Assembly (NCBI RefSeq): GCF_001555965.1
Contig: NZ_LSHX01000024.1
Span: forward strand, 1 to 64,000
Length of the DNA stretch: 64,000 bases
Direction: 5' to 3'
DNA from: Sphingomonas sp. CCH21-G11
Lineage (GTDB): Bacteria; Pseudomonadota; Alphaproteobacteria; Sphingomonadales; Sphingomonadaceae
Part shown: positions 8,596 to 19,096 of the stretch, in pieces
How positions within the stretch are numbered: the stretch's first letter is position 1
How the letters are laid out: each line of letters starts with the position of its first letter
Made by a program: the position numbers and the translations under genes
The notes under the pieces: generated by a model
Told to the model about the DNA's origin: nothing
Database searches by the model: none
The model's input: only the letters and a program-made list of their open reading frames with translations

Positions 8596-9651
8596 TCAGC
8601 ACCACACCCGTTCGAACCGTCGGCCCAGCCCGGTCAGCAGCTCATATTGCGACATCCCGCTCGCCGCCGCCGCTTCGGGCAAGCCATAATCGACGGCGAT
8701 CCAGTCGCCCTCGCGCGCGTCCAGCCCCGTTACATCGACGATCGTCAGGTCCATCGACACCCGGCCAAGCACCGCGCGCACGTCGCCGCCGATCCGTACC
8801 CGACCGACGCCGCTGAATCCGCGCCAATAACCGTCGGCATATCCCAGGTTGAGCGTCGCCAGCCGCATCGGCTGCGCGGCGGTGAAGGTCGCATTATAGC
8901 CGACCGCATCCCCCGCCGCGATGTCGCGGCACTGCAACACCTGCGCCGCGATCCCTACGACCGGGCGCAACGCGTCCGCCAGGGCGGCGACCGGCACGCC
9001 GCCATAGATCGCGAGGCCCGGCCGGGTCAGGTCGAACTGATAATCCGCCCCCAGCGCCACCCCCGCGGAGTTGGCGAGGCTGCGCCGCCGCGCCGGCACT
9101 CCCGCCGCCATGGCCGCAAACGCATCGCGCTGGCGCGCGTTCATCGCGTCGTCGGGCGCGTCCGCGCACGCCAGGTGGCTCATCAGCGTGTCGATCGTCA
9201 GACCTGCCAGCGCGCCGCCGCCCGCTTCCGCCGGCGACAGGCCCAGCCGGTTCATGCCGGTATCGATCATCACGTCGCAGCGCCTGCCGCCGGCGTCGCG
9301 CCAGCGGGCGACCTGGTCGACGCTGTTCAACACCGGGCGCAGATGGGCGGGCGCGGCCATGGCGACGGCCAGGTCGTCGGCCCGCACCCCGTGCAGCACC
9401 GCGATCTCCAGCCCCAGATCGGCGACGGCCAGCGCCTCTGCCCAGGTCGCGACATAGAAATCGCGGCATCCCGCCGCCGCCAGCCGGGTCATCACCGCAC
9501 GCGCGCCCAGCCCGTAGCCGTCGGCCTTGACCGCCGCTCCGCACACCGCCGCGCCGCTCATTCGCGCCAATGCCCGCCAATTGTCGCACAGCGCCGCGCC
9601 GTCCAGCATCAGGCGAAGGGGGGCGGCGGGCGGCGGCGTCGGATCGATCAT
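8596..9651 (-). CDS. alr: alanine racemase
   Basis: A 351-residue PLP enzyme interconverting L- and D-alanine for peptidoglycan. The PLP-binding lysine is Lys42 in VKADGYGLGA and the opposite catalytic base is Tyr252 in VGYNATF. Other family marks are MIDTGMNRLGL, SHLACAD and RPGLAIYGG. The start at 9651 (MIDPTPPPAAPLRL) leaves a normal length; the upstream in-frame extension reads as non-coding and would run into the transporter gene. It lies 52 bp downstream of the MHS transporter gene on the same strand, so the two may be co-transcribed. Whether this is the anabolic Alr or a catabolic DadX-type paralogue cannot be told. Confidence 0.93.
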   Translation of the reverse strand: MIDPTPPPAAPLRLMLDGAALCDNWRALARMSGAAVCGAAVKADGYGLGARAVMTRLAAAGCRDFYVATWAEALAVADLGLEIAVLHGVRADDLAVAMAAPAHLRPVLNSVDQVARWRDAGGRRCDVMIDTGMNRLGLSPAEAGGGALAGLTIDTLMSHLACADAPDDAMNARQRDAFAAMAAGVPARRRSLANSAGVALGADYQFDLTRPGLAIYGGVPVAALADALRPVVGIAAQVLQCRDIAAGDAVGYNATFTAAQPMRLATLNLGYADGYWRGFSGVGRVRIGGDVRAVLGRVSMDLTIVDVTGLDAREGDWIAVDYGLPEAAAASGMSQYELLTGLGRRFERVWC

Positions 9652-9703
9652 CGTCGCGGCGGATAACGCCGGGCGCGGCGATGCGCCAGCCCGCGCGCGG
9701 CGA

Positions 9704-11320
9704 TCAGCGATCCTCCACCCCGCGCGGCGGGCCATAGCTGAACCCGACCAGCGTCACCGCCAGCGCGACCACCACGACAGCCATCGTGTACCACAACCCG
9801 GCATAGGGATCGCCGGTGCGCGCGACGATGTACTGGCTGATGAAGGGCAGGAACCCGCCGAAATAGCCGGTGCCGATATGATAGGGGATCGACATCGAGC
9901 TGTAGCGGATCCGCGCCGGGAACATCTCCGTCAGCAGCGCGGCAACCGGCCCATAGGTCGCGCCCGCCAGCGCGCTCAGCAGGATGATCGACAACAGGAT
10001 GACGACGATGTGCCCGGCCGGCGGCACCACCGGGTCGACCGGATAGCCGTTGGCGCGCAGCACGTCGTCCAGGCTGGCCATCATCCGGTCGGGCACCGGC
10101 GTGCCGCCGATCGACATGGCGAGCACCGGCGTCACCTCGGTCGTGTAGCTGATGCCGCGCTTGGACAGATAGTCGAGCACCCGCCCGCATTCGTCGGCCT
10201 GGACGCTCGCGAACGGATCGAACGCACAGTTGGGCCCCGACACGATGATCGGCGCATGCGCCGACGCGCGCGCCAGTCCGGGATTGGCCGCCGACCCGAT
10301 CGTCCAGAAAATCGGGAACAGCAGCACCAGCGTCGCGAAATAGCCGAGCGTGATCGGCAGCTTGCGCCCGGTGCGGTCGGAGATACGGCCAAACAGGATG
10401 AAGAAGCCCAGCCCCGCCATCGCCCCGCCGCCGACCAGCAGCTGCGCGGTCGTCTCCTCGACCCGCATCGGCCCCTGCAGGAACGACAGGACCGAGAACA
10501 TCGCGGTGTACCAGATGACCGTGAGGCCCGCCGCGATGCCGAACAACGCGATCAGCAGGCGGCGCTTGTTGCCGGGATAGGTGAAGCTTTCGAGAAACGG
10601 GTTGGCCGACATCTGGCCCGCCGCCTTCATCTTGGCGAAGACGGGGCTTTCGGACAGCTTTAGCCGCATCCACAGCGAAATGGCGAGCAGCACGATCGAG
10701 AACAGGAAGGGCAGACGCCAGCCCCAGTCGTTCCACACCTCGCGCGGCAACACGCCCTTGAAGCCGAGCACGACGATCAGGCTGAGGATGAAGCCGCCCG
10801 CGACGCTGGCCTGGATGAAACTGGTGTGGAAACCGCGCTTGCCGCGGGGCGAATGCTCGGCGACATAGATCGCCGCACCGCCATATTCGCCCCCCAGCGC
10901 CAGCCCCTGCAGCACGCGCAGCAGGATGATGATCGCGGGCGCGGCGATCCCGATCGTCGCATAGCCCGGGACCAGCCCGACGCCCGCCGTCGCCACGCCC
11001 ATCAGCGTGATCGTCACCAGGAACGTGTATTTGCGTCCCAGCCGGTCGCCCAGATAGCCGAACACGATCGCGCCGAGCGGCCGGAAGCCGAAGCCGACCG
11101 CAAAGCCGGCCCAGGCGAGCAGCGCCTGCAATGTTTCATTGCCGCTCGGGAAGAAGGTGCGGCCGATGATGCCGGACGCGGCCAGCGTGCCATAGATGAA
11201 GAAGTCATACCATTCGAACGCGGTGCCAAGCGACGACGCGGTGATGACCAGGCGCATCTCCGCGGGCGACGGCTCGTCCTCGCTCTCGACATAGGCGACC
11301 GGGTCGGCGCGGCTGACCAT
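9704..11320 (-). CDS. MHS-family (metabolite:H+ symporter) MFS transporter with enlarged loop
   Basis: A 538-residue inner-membrane transporter of the major facilitator superfamily. The N-terminal half (ASSLGTAFEWYDFFIYG, FGYLGDRLGRKYTFL, RVLQGLALGGEYGGAA) closely follows the metabolite:H+ symporter family that includes ProP and KgtP. Unusually, about 95 residues (341-437) lie between the seventh-to-ninth helix region and the last helices. They contain Cys365 and Cys378 and a tail (VLDYLSKRGISYTTEVTPVL) that looks like a soluble periplasmic or cytoplasmic insertion. The ATG at 11320 has a strong GAGGGG ribosome binding site. It is divergent from the Kef-type antiporter and upstream of alr. 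Substrate is unknown; an osmolyte, dicarboxylate or amino acid is possible. Confidence 0.88.
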   Translation of the reverse strand: MVSRADPVAYVESEDEPSPAEMRLVITASSLGTAFEWYDFFIYGTLAASGIIGRTFFPSGNETLQALLAWAGFAVGFGFRPLGAIVFGYLGDRLGRKYTFLVTITLMGVATAGVGLVPGYATIGIAAPAIIILLRVLQGLALGGEYGGAAIYVAEHSPRGKRGFHTSFIQASVAGGFILSLIVVLGFKGVLPREVWNDWGWRLPFLFSIVLLAISLWMRLKLSESPVFAKMKAAGQMSANPFLESFTYPGNKRRLLIALFGIAAGLTVIWYTAMFSVLSFLQGPMRVEETTAQLLVGGGAMAGLGFFILFGRISDRTGRKLPITLGYFATLVLLFPIFWTIGSAANPGLARASAHAPIIVSGPNCAFDPFASVQADECGRVLDYLSKRGISYTTEVTPVLAMSIGGTPVPDRMMASLDDVLRANGYPVDPVVPPAGHIVVILLSIILLSALAGATYGPVAALLTEMFPARIRYSSMSIPYHIGTGYFGGFLPFISQYIVARTGDPYAGLWYTMAVVVVALAVTLVGFSYGPPRGVEDR

Positions 11321-11465
11321 GAATTTCCCCTCTTCCACTCGTCCTCGACTGTGTAGCGGGTCGCCATCGCCGGACAAGGGGCGCGGGACGGCGGGTGCCG
11401 GACTTGTTGGCGGGCGCGCACGCCGGTAAAGCCCGCCGCCAGGGGAGGACGCCAGACCGCAAGCG

Positions 11466-12665
11466 ATGACGACGACCGAGATTTTCCTCATCGCGATGCT
11501 GCTGATCTTCAGCGTGCCCTATCTCGCCTGGCGGCTGGGGCGCACCGATTACTGGGCACCGCTCGTGGTGGTCCAGATTGTCGGCGGCATCCTGCTCGGC
11601 CCCGGCGTGCTGGGGGCGGCCTTTCCCGATTATTATGCCTTCGTTTTCAACCCCCAGGTCATCGCCGCGCTGAACGGCATCGCCTGGTGGGCGGTGATGC
11701 TGTTCGTCTGGATCGCGGGGATCGAACTCGACCTCAGCCAGGCCTGGGCAAAGCGGCGCGAAACCGGCGTGACCGCGGGCCTCGCGCTGGTGACCCCACT
11801 CGCCTTCGGCGGTGTGGCGGCACTGGTCATGCTGCGCTTTCCCGGTTGGGCGGGAGCACAGGGCGCACCGTGGCAGGTGGTGCTCGGCATCGGCATGGCG
11901 TGCGCGGTCACCGCGCTGCCCATCCTCGTCCTGCTCATGGAAAAGCTGGACGTGCTGCGCGCGCCCGTCGGCCAGCGCATCCTGCGCTATGCCAGCCTGG
12001 ACGACATCGCGATCTGGGGCGTGCTCGCGATCATCCTGCTCGACTGGGCACGCGTCGGGCGCCAGGCGGGCTTTCTGTGCGGCTTCGCGGCCGCCGCGCT
12101 GCTGATGCGGCGCGTGATGGCGCGGATCGATGAACGCGACCGCTGGTATGTCAGCCTGATCTGGCTGGCGGGCTGTGGTTTCGCCGCCGACTGGGCGGGC
12201 ATCCACTTCATGGTCGGCGCGTTTCTGGCGGGCGCGGTGCTCGATGCGAAATGGTTCGACCAGGCGCGCATGGACCTGTTCCGCAACCATGTGCTGCTGG
12301 CGATGATGCCGGTCTTCTTCCTGTCGACGGGCCTGCGCACCCGATGGGATGTCGGGGGCACGGCGGTATTCGCCGCCGCCGCGTTGCTGCTCGTCGCGTC
12401 GGTCGCCGGCAAGCTGGCGGGGGTCCACCTCGCCGGGCGCATCCTCGGCTGGGCGCGGGGCGAAGCGGCGATCATCGGCTGGCTGCTCCAGACCAAGGCG
12501 CTGATCATGATCATCTTCGCCAACATCCTGCTCGATCGTCAGATCATTACGAACGCGACGTTCACCGCGCTGCTGCTGATGGCGGTGGGATCGACGATGC
12601 TGACCGTGCCGATGGTCGCGCCCCGGCTGAAGCGGCTGGCGGGGGTCGTGGGGCGCGCAGGATAA
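11466..12665 (+). CDS. Kef-type/CPA2 cation:proton antiporter membrane protein
   Basis: A 399-residue polytopic membrane protein of the Na+/H+ exchanger (CPA2) family, predicted to exchange K+ or Na+ for protons at the inner membrane. Family signs are VQIVGGILLGPGVLG near residue 37, LFVWIAGIELDL in the fourth-fifth helix, SLDDIAIWG with the ion-binding Asp pair, and GAFLAGAVL later. It ends after the membrane domain, with no TrkA-N or UspA regulatory domain, so it corresponds to the short membrane-only type. It is divergent from the MHS transporter; 145 bp separate the starts. A REP-like palindrome lies between its stop and metH. Confidence 0.88.
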   Translation: MTTTEIFLIAMLLIFSVPYLAWRLGRTDYWAPLVVVQIVGGILLGPGVLGAAFPDYYAFVFNPQVIAALNGIAWWAVMLFVWIAGIELDLSQAWAKRRETGVTAGLALVTPLAFGGVAALVMLRFPGWAGAQGAPWQVVLGIGMACAVTALPILVLLMEKLDVLRAPVGQRILRYASLDDIAIWGVLAIILLDWARVGRQAGFLCGFAAAALLMRRVMARIDERDRWYVSLIWLAGCGFAADWAGIHFMVGAFLAGAVLDAKWFDQARMDLFRNHVLLAMMPVFFLSTGLRTRWDVGGTAVFAAAALLLVASVAGKLAGVHLAGRILGWARGEAAIIGWLLQTKALIMIIFANILLDRQIITNATFTALLLMAVGSTMLTVPMVAPRLKRLAGVVGRAG

Positions 12666-12668
12666 CGC

Positions 12669-12747
12669 CGTCGCCCCGGCGAAGGCCGGGGCCACTGGCA
12701 GGGTGGCGCAACCTTGGTGAGCGGCCCCGGCCTCCGCCGGGGCGACG
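12669..12747. repeat. REP-like inverted repeat pair (CGTCGCCCCGG family)
   Basis: Two inverted 25-nt arms (12669-12693 starting CGTCGCCCCGGCGAAGGCC; 12723-12747) flank about 29 nt. Each arm is itself a small hairpin (CCCCGGC.. / ..GCCGGGG). It occupies the gap between convergent antiporter and metH genes, where it could act as a bidirectional terminator. Relatives with CGTCACCCCGG occur at 22064, 30310, 30644 and 37505, and a diverged CATCGCCCCGG copy at 33345. Confidence 0.85.
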
Positions 12748-12793
12748 GGTTGGGTTGCCCCGTTTCGAGAAGCCTTAATCCCTCACGCTTCGC

Positions 12794-15409
<2,616 letters not shown>

Positions 15410-15421
15410 TTCATTCCTTCT

Positions 15422-15524
15422 CCCTCTCCCCTGTGGGGGAGAGGGTCGGGGAGAGGGGAAGTCGAGCGGGAGGTGAGACTTGGCTTCATCCCCTCTCCCA
15501 ACCCTCTCCCCGACGGGGAGAGGG
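15422..15524. repeat. inverted CCCTCTCCCC double-hairpin repeat pair
   Basis: Two copies in opposite orientation (15422-15458 and 15490-15524), each made of a hairpin CCCTCTCCCC..GGGGAGAGGG followed by TCGGGGAGAGGGG or its inverse. The loops differ (TGTGG against GAC) while the stems keep pairing. The pair sits exactly between the two parts of split metH and its edge lies just upstream of the ribosome binding site of the downstream part. Confidence 0.8.
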
Positions 15525-15534
15525 CTTTGAAGGG

Positions 15535-16581
15535 TCAGGCCGCCATGGTGAACGGCTCCAGCCCGGCGAGGCGCGTCATCACCGGCGGCTCGGGCAGCAC
15601 GCGCGGCGCCATCCCGGCAACGGCATCGGCAATCGCGCGGATATGCGCCGGCGTCGATCCGCAGCAGCCGCCCAGGATGTTGACCTGCCCCGCTTCCGCC
15701 CATTCGCGCACCAGCGTGGCAGTCGTTTCGGGCAGCTCGTCATAGGCACCCAGTTCATTTGGCAGCCCGGCATTGGGATAGACCATGATCAGCGTATCGG
15801 CGATGCCGGCCAGCACCTTGACGTGCGGGCGCAGCTGTTCCGCCCCGAACGAGCAGTTGAGCCCGATCGTCACCGGCCGCGCGTGACGCACCGCGTGCCA
15901 GAACGCCTCGACCGTATGCCCCGACAGATTGCGCCCCGACAGGTCGGTCAGCGTCATCGACAGCATGATCGGCAGGTCGCGACCCAGCGCCGCTTCCGCC
16001 TCGATCACCGCCATGATCCCCGCCTTGGCGTTCAGCGTGTCGAACACGGTTTCGATCAGGATGAAGTCCACCCCGCCTTCGACCAGCGCATCGACTTGCT
16101 CGCGATACACCTGCTTCAGCGTGTCGAAATCGATCTCGCGATAGCCGGGATCGTTGACGTCGGGCGACAACGACAGCGTCTTGTTGGTCGGGCCGATCGC
16201 ACCCGCGACGAACCGCGGCCGCCCGTCCTTCGCCGCCGCCGCATCGGCACAGGCGCGCGCGATCCGCGCGGACGCGACGTTGATCTCGCGCACCAGATGT
16301 TCGGCGCCATAGTCCGCCTGGCTGATCCGGTTGGCGCTGAACGTGTTGGTCGACACGATGTCCGACCCGGCGTCCAGATAGGCGCGCGTGATCGTCTCCG
16401 GCACATGCGGCGCGGTAAGCGCCAGGATGTCGTTATTGCCCTTCTGGTCGTGGCTCAGCCCCAGCGTGCCGGCATAATCGGCCTCGGCCAGCTTCCAGTT
16501 CTGGATCTCGGTCCCGAACGCACCATCGGTCATCAGGATGCGGGTGCGGGCCTGGGCGAGCAGGGCTTCTCTGGCGGTCAT
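15535..16581 (-). CDS. metH: methionine synthase, homocysteine-binding part (MetH N-terminal polypeptide)
   Basis: A 348-residue homocysteine S-methyltransferase domain protein. The zinc ligands are Cys243 in GLNCSFGAE and Cys306/Cys307 in GGCCGSTP, matching the spacing in full-length MetH. The N-terminus ([13 protein letters not shown]) and [16 protein letters not shown] segment ([16 protein letters not shown]) are typical. It activates homocysteine thiolate for methylation by the cobalamin module encoded 125 bp downstream. The start at 16581 ([16 protein letters not shown]) was chosen because the reading frame upstream runs back through a palindromic repeat. It is the third gene of the ArsR-methyltransferase, metF, metH operon. 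Confidence 0.94.
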   Translation of the reverse strand: MTAREALLAQARTRILMTDGAFGTEIQNWKLAEADYAGTLGLSHDQKGNNDILALTAPHVPETITRAYLDAGSDIVSTNTFSANRISQADYGAEHLVREINVASARIARACADAAAAKDGRPRFVAGAIGPTNKTLSLSPDVNDPGYREIDFDTLKQVYREQVDALVEGGVDFILIETVFDTLNAKAGIMAVIEAEAALGRDLPIMLSMTLTDLSGRNLSGHTVEAFWHAVRHARPVTIGLNCSFGAEQLRPHVKVLAGIADTLIMVYPNAGLPNELGAYDELPETTATLVREWAEAGQVNILGGCCGSTPAHIRAIADAVAGMAPRVLPEPPVMTRLAGLEPFTMAA

Positions 16582-16652
16582 ATCTAATCCGTATGCCTTG
16601 AATGGTTGTCGATGCCCGGGCGCTGCACCTGGTAAACCGGATGATCTCTTCC

Positions 16653-16724
16653 CCGTTCGTTTCGAGCGAAGTCGAGAAACGCGGGACCGGGTCGACGTTT
16701 CTCGACTTCGCTCGAAACGAACGG
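16653..16724. repeat. perfect inverted repeat (TTTCGAGCGAAGTCGAG family)
   Basis: Two perfect 29-nt arms (16653-16681 and 16696-16724; core TTTCGAGCGAAGTCGAGAAA) with a 14-nt loop, in the gap between metF and the first metH gene. A stem of this size within an operon could attenuate transcription or protect the upstream mRNA from decay. The sequence type is common in sphingomonad intergenic regions from general knowledge; copy number cannot be counted here. Confidence 0.9.
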
Positions 16725-16745
16725 CGCTTTGGGTTCCTCGTTGAA

Positions 16746-17687
16746 TTAAGCCGCCGCCAGCCCGGCCACCGGCCGTGCCCTCAGCCCCAGCAGGTGACAG
16801 ATGGCAAAGCTCAGTTCGGCGCGGTTGAGCGTGTAGAAATGGAAATGGCGCACCCCGCCCGCATAAAGCTTGCGGCACAGTTCAGCCGCCACCGTCGCCG
16901 CGACCAGCTGGCGCGCGGCGGGATGGTCGTCCAGCCCCTCGAACAGCCGGTCCATCCATTGCGGGATCGCCGCACCGCACATGCCGGCGAACTTGCGCGT
17001 CTGGGCGACGTTGGACACCGGCAGGATGCCGGGCACGATCTCCGCCGAAATGCCCGCGGCTGCGGCGGCGTCGCGAAAGCGGAAGAACGTCTCCGCCTCA
17101 AAGAAGAACTGCGTGATCGCGCGCGTCGCGCCCGCGTCCAGCTTGCGCTTCAGATTGTCGATGTCGCTCGCCTGACTGACGGCTTCGGGATGCGCCTCCG
17201 GATAGGCGGCCACCGAAATCTCGAACGGGCGGATGCGGCGCAGGCCGGCGACTAGGTCGGCCGCGCTCGCGTAGCCGTCGGGGTGCGGCACGAACCTGGC
17301 GCCCATTTCCGGCGGATCGCCGCGCAGTGCCACGATATGGCGCACGCCGGCCGCCCAATATTCCTCCGCGACTGCGTGAATCTCCTCGCGCGAGGCTTCG
17401 ACACAGGTCAGGTGCGCCGCCGCCGGGATCGGCGTCTCGCGCCCGATCCGCGCGACCGTCGCGTGGGTGCGCTCGCGCGTCGATCCGCCCGCGCCATAGG
17501 TGACCGAAACGAAGCGCGGGCCCAGCGGCGCCAGCGTCGTCACCGCGTCCCACAATGCCGCCTCCATCTTCTCGGTGCGCGGCGGAAAGAACTCGAAGCT
17601 CACCTGCGCATCGCCCGCCAGGTCGGCGAACAGCGGCGCGTCGAGCGCGCGGCGCGCTTCCTCGAGCTGGGGAACCGATAGGGTCAT
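16746..17687 (-). CDS. metF: methylenetetrahydrofolate reductase
   Basis: A 313-residue flavoprotein reducing 5,10-methylene-THF to 5-methyl-THF, the methyl donor for MetH. Visible landmarks are VSFEFFPPRTEKME (active-site Glu), FVSVTYGAGGSTRERT, AHLTCVEASREEI, IVALRGDPP, and ITQFFFEAETFFRF. Length agrees with bacterial MetF (about 290-310). Its start overlaps the stop of the upstream ArsR-methyltransferase gene by 4 bp, implying translational coupling, and metH follows. The gene therefore belongs to a methionine-cycle operon probably governed by the upstream regulator. Confidence 0.95.
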   Translation of the reverse strand: MTLSVPQLEEARRALDAPLFADLAGDAQVSFEFFPPRTEKMEAALWDAVTTLAPLGPRFVSVTYGAGGSTRERTHATVARIGRETPIPAAAHLTCVEASREEIHAVAEEYWAAGVRHIVALRGDPPEMGARFVPHPDGYASAADLVAGLRRIRPFEISVAAYPEAHPEAVSQASDIDNLKRKLDAGATRAITQFFFEAETFFRFRDAAAAAGISAEIVPGILPVSNVAQTRKFAGMCGAAIPQWMDRLFEGLDDHPAARQLVAATVAAELCRKLYAGGVRHFHFYTLNRAELSFAICHLLGLRARPVAGLAAA

Positions 17688-18643
17688 GCCGCCTCAACCT
17701 CCAACACAGGACCGGCCGCCTTGCGCGCCAGCCAGATCTTCACCGTCAATTCCCCGCCCTCCAGCGTCTCGGTCCGCGTCGGCATCAACCCCGCCTCGTC
17801 GAACCAGCCGATCACCTGCTCGTCCGAAAAACCCAGCCGCGCATGCGCGTCGCGGGTGCGCAGTTCCTCGCGCGCGTGCGGGGCGAAATCCACGATCATC
17901 AAGCGGCCGTTGGCGCGCAGCACGCGCGCGGCCTCCGCGATGACCGCTTCGGGGGCCTGCGCGAAATGCAGCACATGGTGCAGGATCGCGGTGTCGGCCG
18001 CGCCGTCCTCGACCGGCAGCGCCAGGAAATCCGCCTGACGCAGCTCGGCGGCGGCCAGCCCACGCTCGCTCAGCTTGGCGCGTGCCAGCCGCAGCATTTC
18101 CGAGCTGCGGTCGATCCCGATCGAGCTTTCGGCAAGGGGCCCGAAGCGTTCCAGCATCCGGCCCGTCCCCGTGCCGATGTCGACCAGCCGGCCGAGCGAG
18201 CCGTTGCCGAACAGCCGCGCCATCATCGCCTCGACCTCGGCTTCGGGGACATGGAGCGACCGGATCGCATCCCATTCGCCGGCATGGTCCTGGAACCACT
18301 GCGCCGCCGCGGCCGCGCGATCCGCGCGCACCGCGGCGAGCAGCGCAGCATCGGCCTCGACATTGCGCCCCAGCGTGCCGAGCGGCCAGGCATCGATCGC
18401 GTCGATCAACGCATCGATCCGCGCGCCTTCGGCCAGTGCGACGAACACCCAGCTGCCTTCCTTGCGCCGTTCGGCGACGCCGGCATCGCACAGGATCTTC
18501 ACGTGCCGCGACACGCGCGGCTGGCTTTGCCCCAGCACCTGCGCCAATTCGCCGACGGCGAGCTCCATAGAGCGCAGCAGCGCAAGGATGCGCAGCCGCG
18601 TCGGGTCGCCCAGCGCGCGAAACAGGTCGAGGGCATTGGCCAT
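17684..18643 (-). CDS. ArsR-family regulator fused to SAM-dependent methyltransferase
   Basis: A 319-residue two-domain protein. Residues about 1-95 form an ArsR winged helix (LFRALGDPTRLRILALL, QPRVSRHVKILCDAGVAERR). Residues about 130-300 are a class I methyltransferase (LVDIGTGTGRMLE motif I, GIDRSSEML, DTAILHHVLHF). There are no ArsR metal-binding cysteines in the usual ELCVCDL position, so the signal is probably SAM or SAH bound by the methyltransferase domain. It heads the metF-metH operon with a 4-bp overlap, which suggests a SAM-cycle sensor comparable to SahR; that name is an inference. A perfect dyad 8 nt upstream of its start suggests autoregulation. No Shine-Dalgarno is evident. 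Confidence 0.88.
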   Translation of the reverse strand: MANALDLFRALGDPTRLRILALLRSMELAVGELAQVLGQSQPRVSRHVKILCDAGVAERRKEGSWVFVALAEGARIDALIDAIDAWPLGTLGRNVEADAALLAAVRADRAAAAAQWFQDHAGEWDAIRSLHVPEAEVEAMMARLFGNGSLGRLVDIGTGTGRMLERFGPLAESSIGIDRSSEMLRLARAKLSERGLAAAELRQADFLALPVEDGAADTAILHHVLHFAQAPEAVIAEAARVLRANGRLMIVDFAPHAREELRTRDAHARLGFSDEQVIGWFDEAGLMPTRTETLEGGELTVKIWLARKAAGPVLEVEAA

Positions 18644-18650
18644 GGATATG

Positions 18651-18670
18651 ATATAAAGATTTCTTTATAT
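18651..18670. promoter_or_regulatory. perfect dyad, probable operator of the met operon regulator
   Basis: ATATAAAGA-TT-TCTTTATAT, a perfect 9-bp inverted repeat, lies only 8 nt upstream of the ArsR-methyltransferase start codon, in an AT-rich patch that also supplies TATA-like -10 candidates. ArsR-type dimers bind such dyads; binding here would block the operon promoter. The inference is strong from position and symmetry, but the regulator's actual motif is not demonstrated. Confidence 0.75.
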
Positions 18671-18800
18671 GAGGTCAATGGATCGTTCGGCCGGATTGCT
18701 CGTTGCACCTCCGATACCGATCGGCCCGGCCCATCGGGATCCGTGTGCCCTCCGGGGCCATACGCGCCGTTCGTCACCATGTTTTTTTTGAGGGAAATCC

Positions 18801-19079
18801 ATGAAGAAAGCCGTGTTCGCAATCGCCGTTGCCACCGCCGCCCTGACGCTGGGCGCCTGTTCGGAGCGCGCTCAGGACGAAACGTCGGAGGCCGCGGAAA
18901 CCGTCGCCGCCGATGCCGAAGCGACGATGGGCGAAGCCGCCAACGATGTCAGCGCGGCGAGCCAGGATGCCTTCCAGGCAGCCGAGAACACCGCCGATGC
19001 CGCCGGTGCCGCGATCGACAACGGTACGCGTGAAGCCGGCGAGGAGCTGGAAGAAGCCGGGCGCGACCTCCAGAACTGA
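18801..19079 (+). CDS. small Ala/Glu-rich lipoprotein
   Basis: A 92-residue lipoprotein precursor: MKKAVFAIAVATAALTLGAC is a signal peptide with a lipobox (LGAC) giving Cys20 as lipidated residue. The mature part is acidic and rich in Ala, Glu, Asp and Asn, with a regular helical heptad-like pattern (EAAETVAADAEATMGEAAND), suggesting an extended helix in the periplasm. It resembles entericidin-like or other small helical lipoproteins but I assign no function. A good ribosome binding site (GAGGGA) precedes the ATG. It converges with the ScfR-like gene, stop codons about 17 bp apart. Confidence 0.8.
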   Translation: MKKAVFAIAVATAALTLGACSERAQDETSEAAETVAADAEATMGEAANDVSAASQDAFQAAENTADAAGAAIDNGTREAGEELEEAGRDLQN

Positions 19080-19096
19080 GCCGCTGGCGCGCTGGA

